A stretch of 44,576 nucleotides of DNA, taken from assembly GCA_015501055.1 (NCBI GenBank), contig JADNYV010000285.1, positions 1-44,576 on the forward strand, written 5' to 3'. The translations under genes and the position numbers were made by a program. The stretch comes from Mucidula mucida (Eukaryota; Basidiomycota; Agaricomycetes; Agaricales; Physalacriaceae). The notes beneath the pieces are model-generated. The model was not told the origin of the DNA. It ran no database searches and saw only the letters and a program-made list of their open reading frames with translations. This document shows positions 44,507 through 44,576 of the stretch, piece by piece; the first letter of the stretch is position 1; every line of letters starts with the position of its first letter.

Positions 44507-44576
44507 TGTCACGCTACCCCTCTGCAGCCCTCATGGAGCGGACTCTGGCGCAACGAAATGGAACTTGCGCCTTAAG

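Larger units (their letters stand above)
39017..44576 (+). mobile_element. Ty3/gypsy chromovirus, Tf1-type, decayed, right end outside window
   Basis: Order: 5' LTR (39017-39545), primer-binding site, leader, gag with CCHC knuckle, protease, reverse transcriptase, RNase H remnant, integrase and chromodomain, ending at 44506; no 3' LTR is seen before 44576. Domain order and the C-terminal chromodomain place it in the chromoviruses of fungi. It is no longer autonomous: gag has several frame breaks, pol has two in-frame stops, and part of the RNase H-to-integrase linker is deleted. Confidence 0.9.

Noticed and set aside
1..44576. CRISPR arrays, operons and Shine-Dalgarno sites
   Set aside because: None seen; the window is eukaryotic with spliced genes.

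Overview
This window looks like nuclear DNA of a filamentous basidiomycete (Agaricomycetes, probably a wood-decay lineage). Genes are split by many short GT-AG introns of about 45-60 nt. The recognisable families are typical of mushrooms: seven-helix DUF6533 and DUF6534 membrane proteins, BTB proteins, Pns1/CTL transporters, Dcn1 and Ty3/gypsy chromoviruses. Strand and species are inferred from content only. Exon models were spliced by hand from GT/GC-AG signals, frame continuity and family patterns.

Layout. 1-0.94 kb holds the 5' part of a membrane protein (-). 0.94-7.9 kb is mostly non-genic, with a decayed BTB gene at 2.6-3.3 kb. A proline-rich protein (7.9-8.7 kb), a complete DCN1 (10.8-12.0 kb) and a small hypothetical gene follow on +. 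From 12.9 to 19.3 kb lie three short genes of an apparent lineage-specific set (called A1, B1 and C1 here), interrupted by an intact 13-exon DUF6533 gene. A 378-aa hypothetical gene (-) comes next. An internally deleted aldo-keto reductase follows, with its last exon and a tRNA-Ala duplicated in tandem. A frame-disrupted PNS1 homologue (-) is at 23.8-25.9 kb. The second cluster of the short family (A2, B2, B3, all -) is at 26.7-28.7 kb. At 28.9-30.7 kb is a gene with an NLR-like helical region. At 31.6-32.5 kb a decayed fragment of that gene abuts a decayed DUF6533 half-gene. A complete alpha/beta hydrolase (-) and a 17-exon DUF6534 gene (+) are divergently arranged at 33.2-36.8 kb. The right end is a Tf1-type Ty3/gypsy element with a 529-bp 5' LTR, decayed gag, and pol ending in a chromodomain; its 3' LTR lies beyond the window.

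The most unusual feature is the A/B/C set. A1, A2, B1 and B2 all start with a first exon of exactly 35 nt ending in the same phase. A1, B1, B2 and C1 carry an inverted repeat CATTGT-(7-10 nt)-ACAATGG about 80-160 bp before the ATG, followed by a TATA box in the same order. The half-site resembles an HMG-box (Sox-type) target. Three of these loci share a further 40-bp upstream block. No known function could be assigned. A second notable point is that the LTR element shows a self-priming design: 11 nt at the predicted RNA start are complementary to the site just after the LTR.
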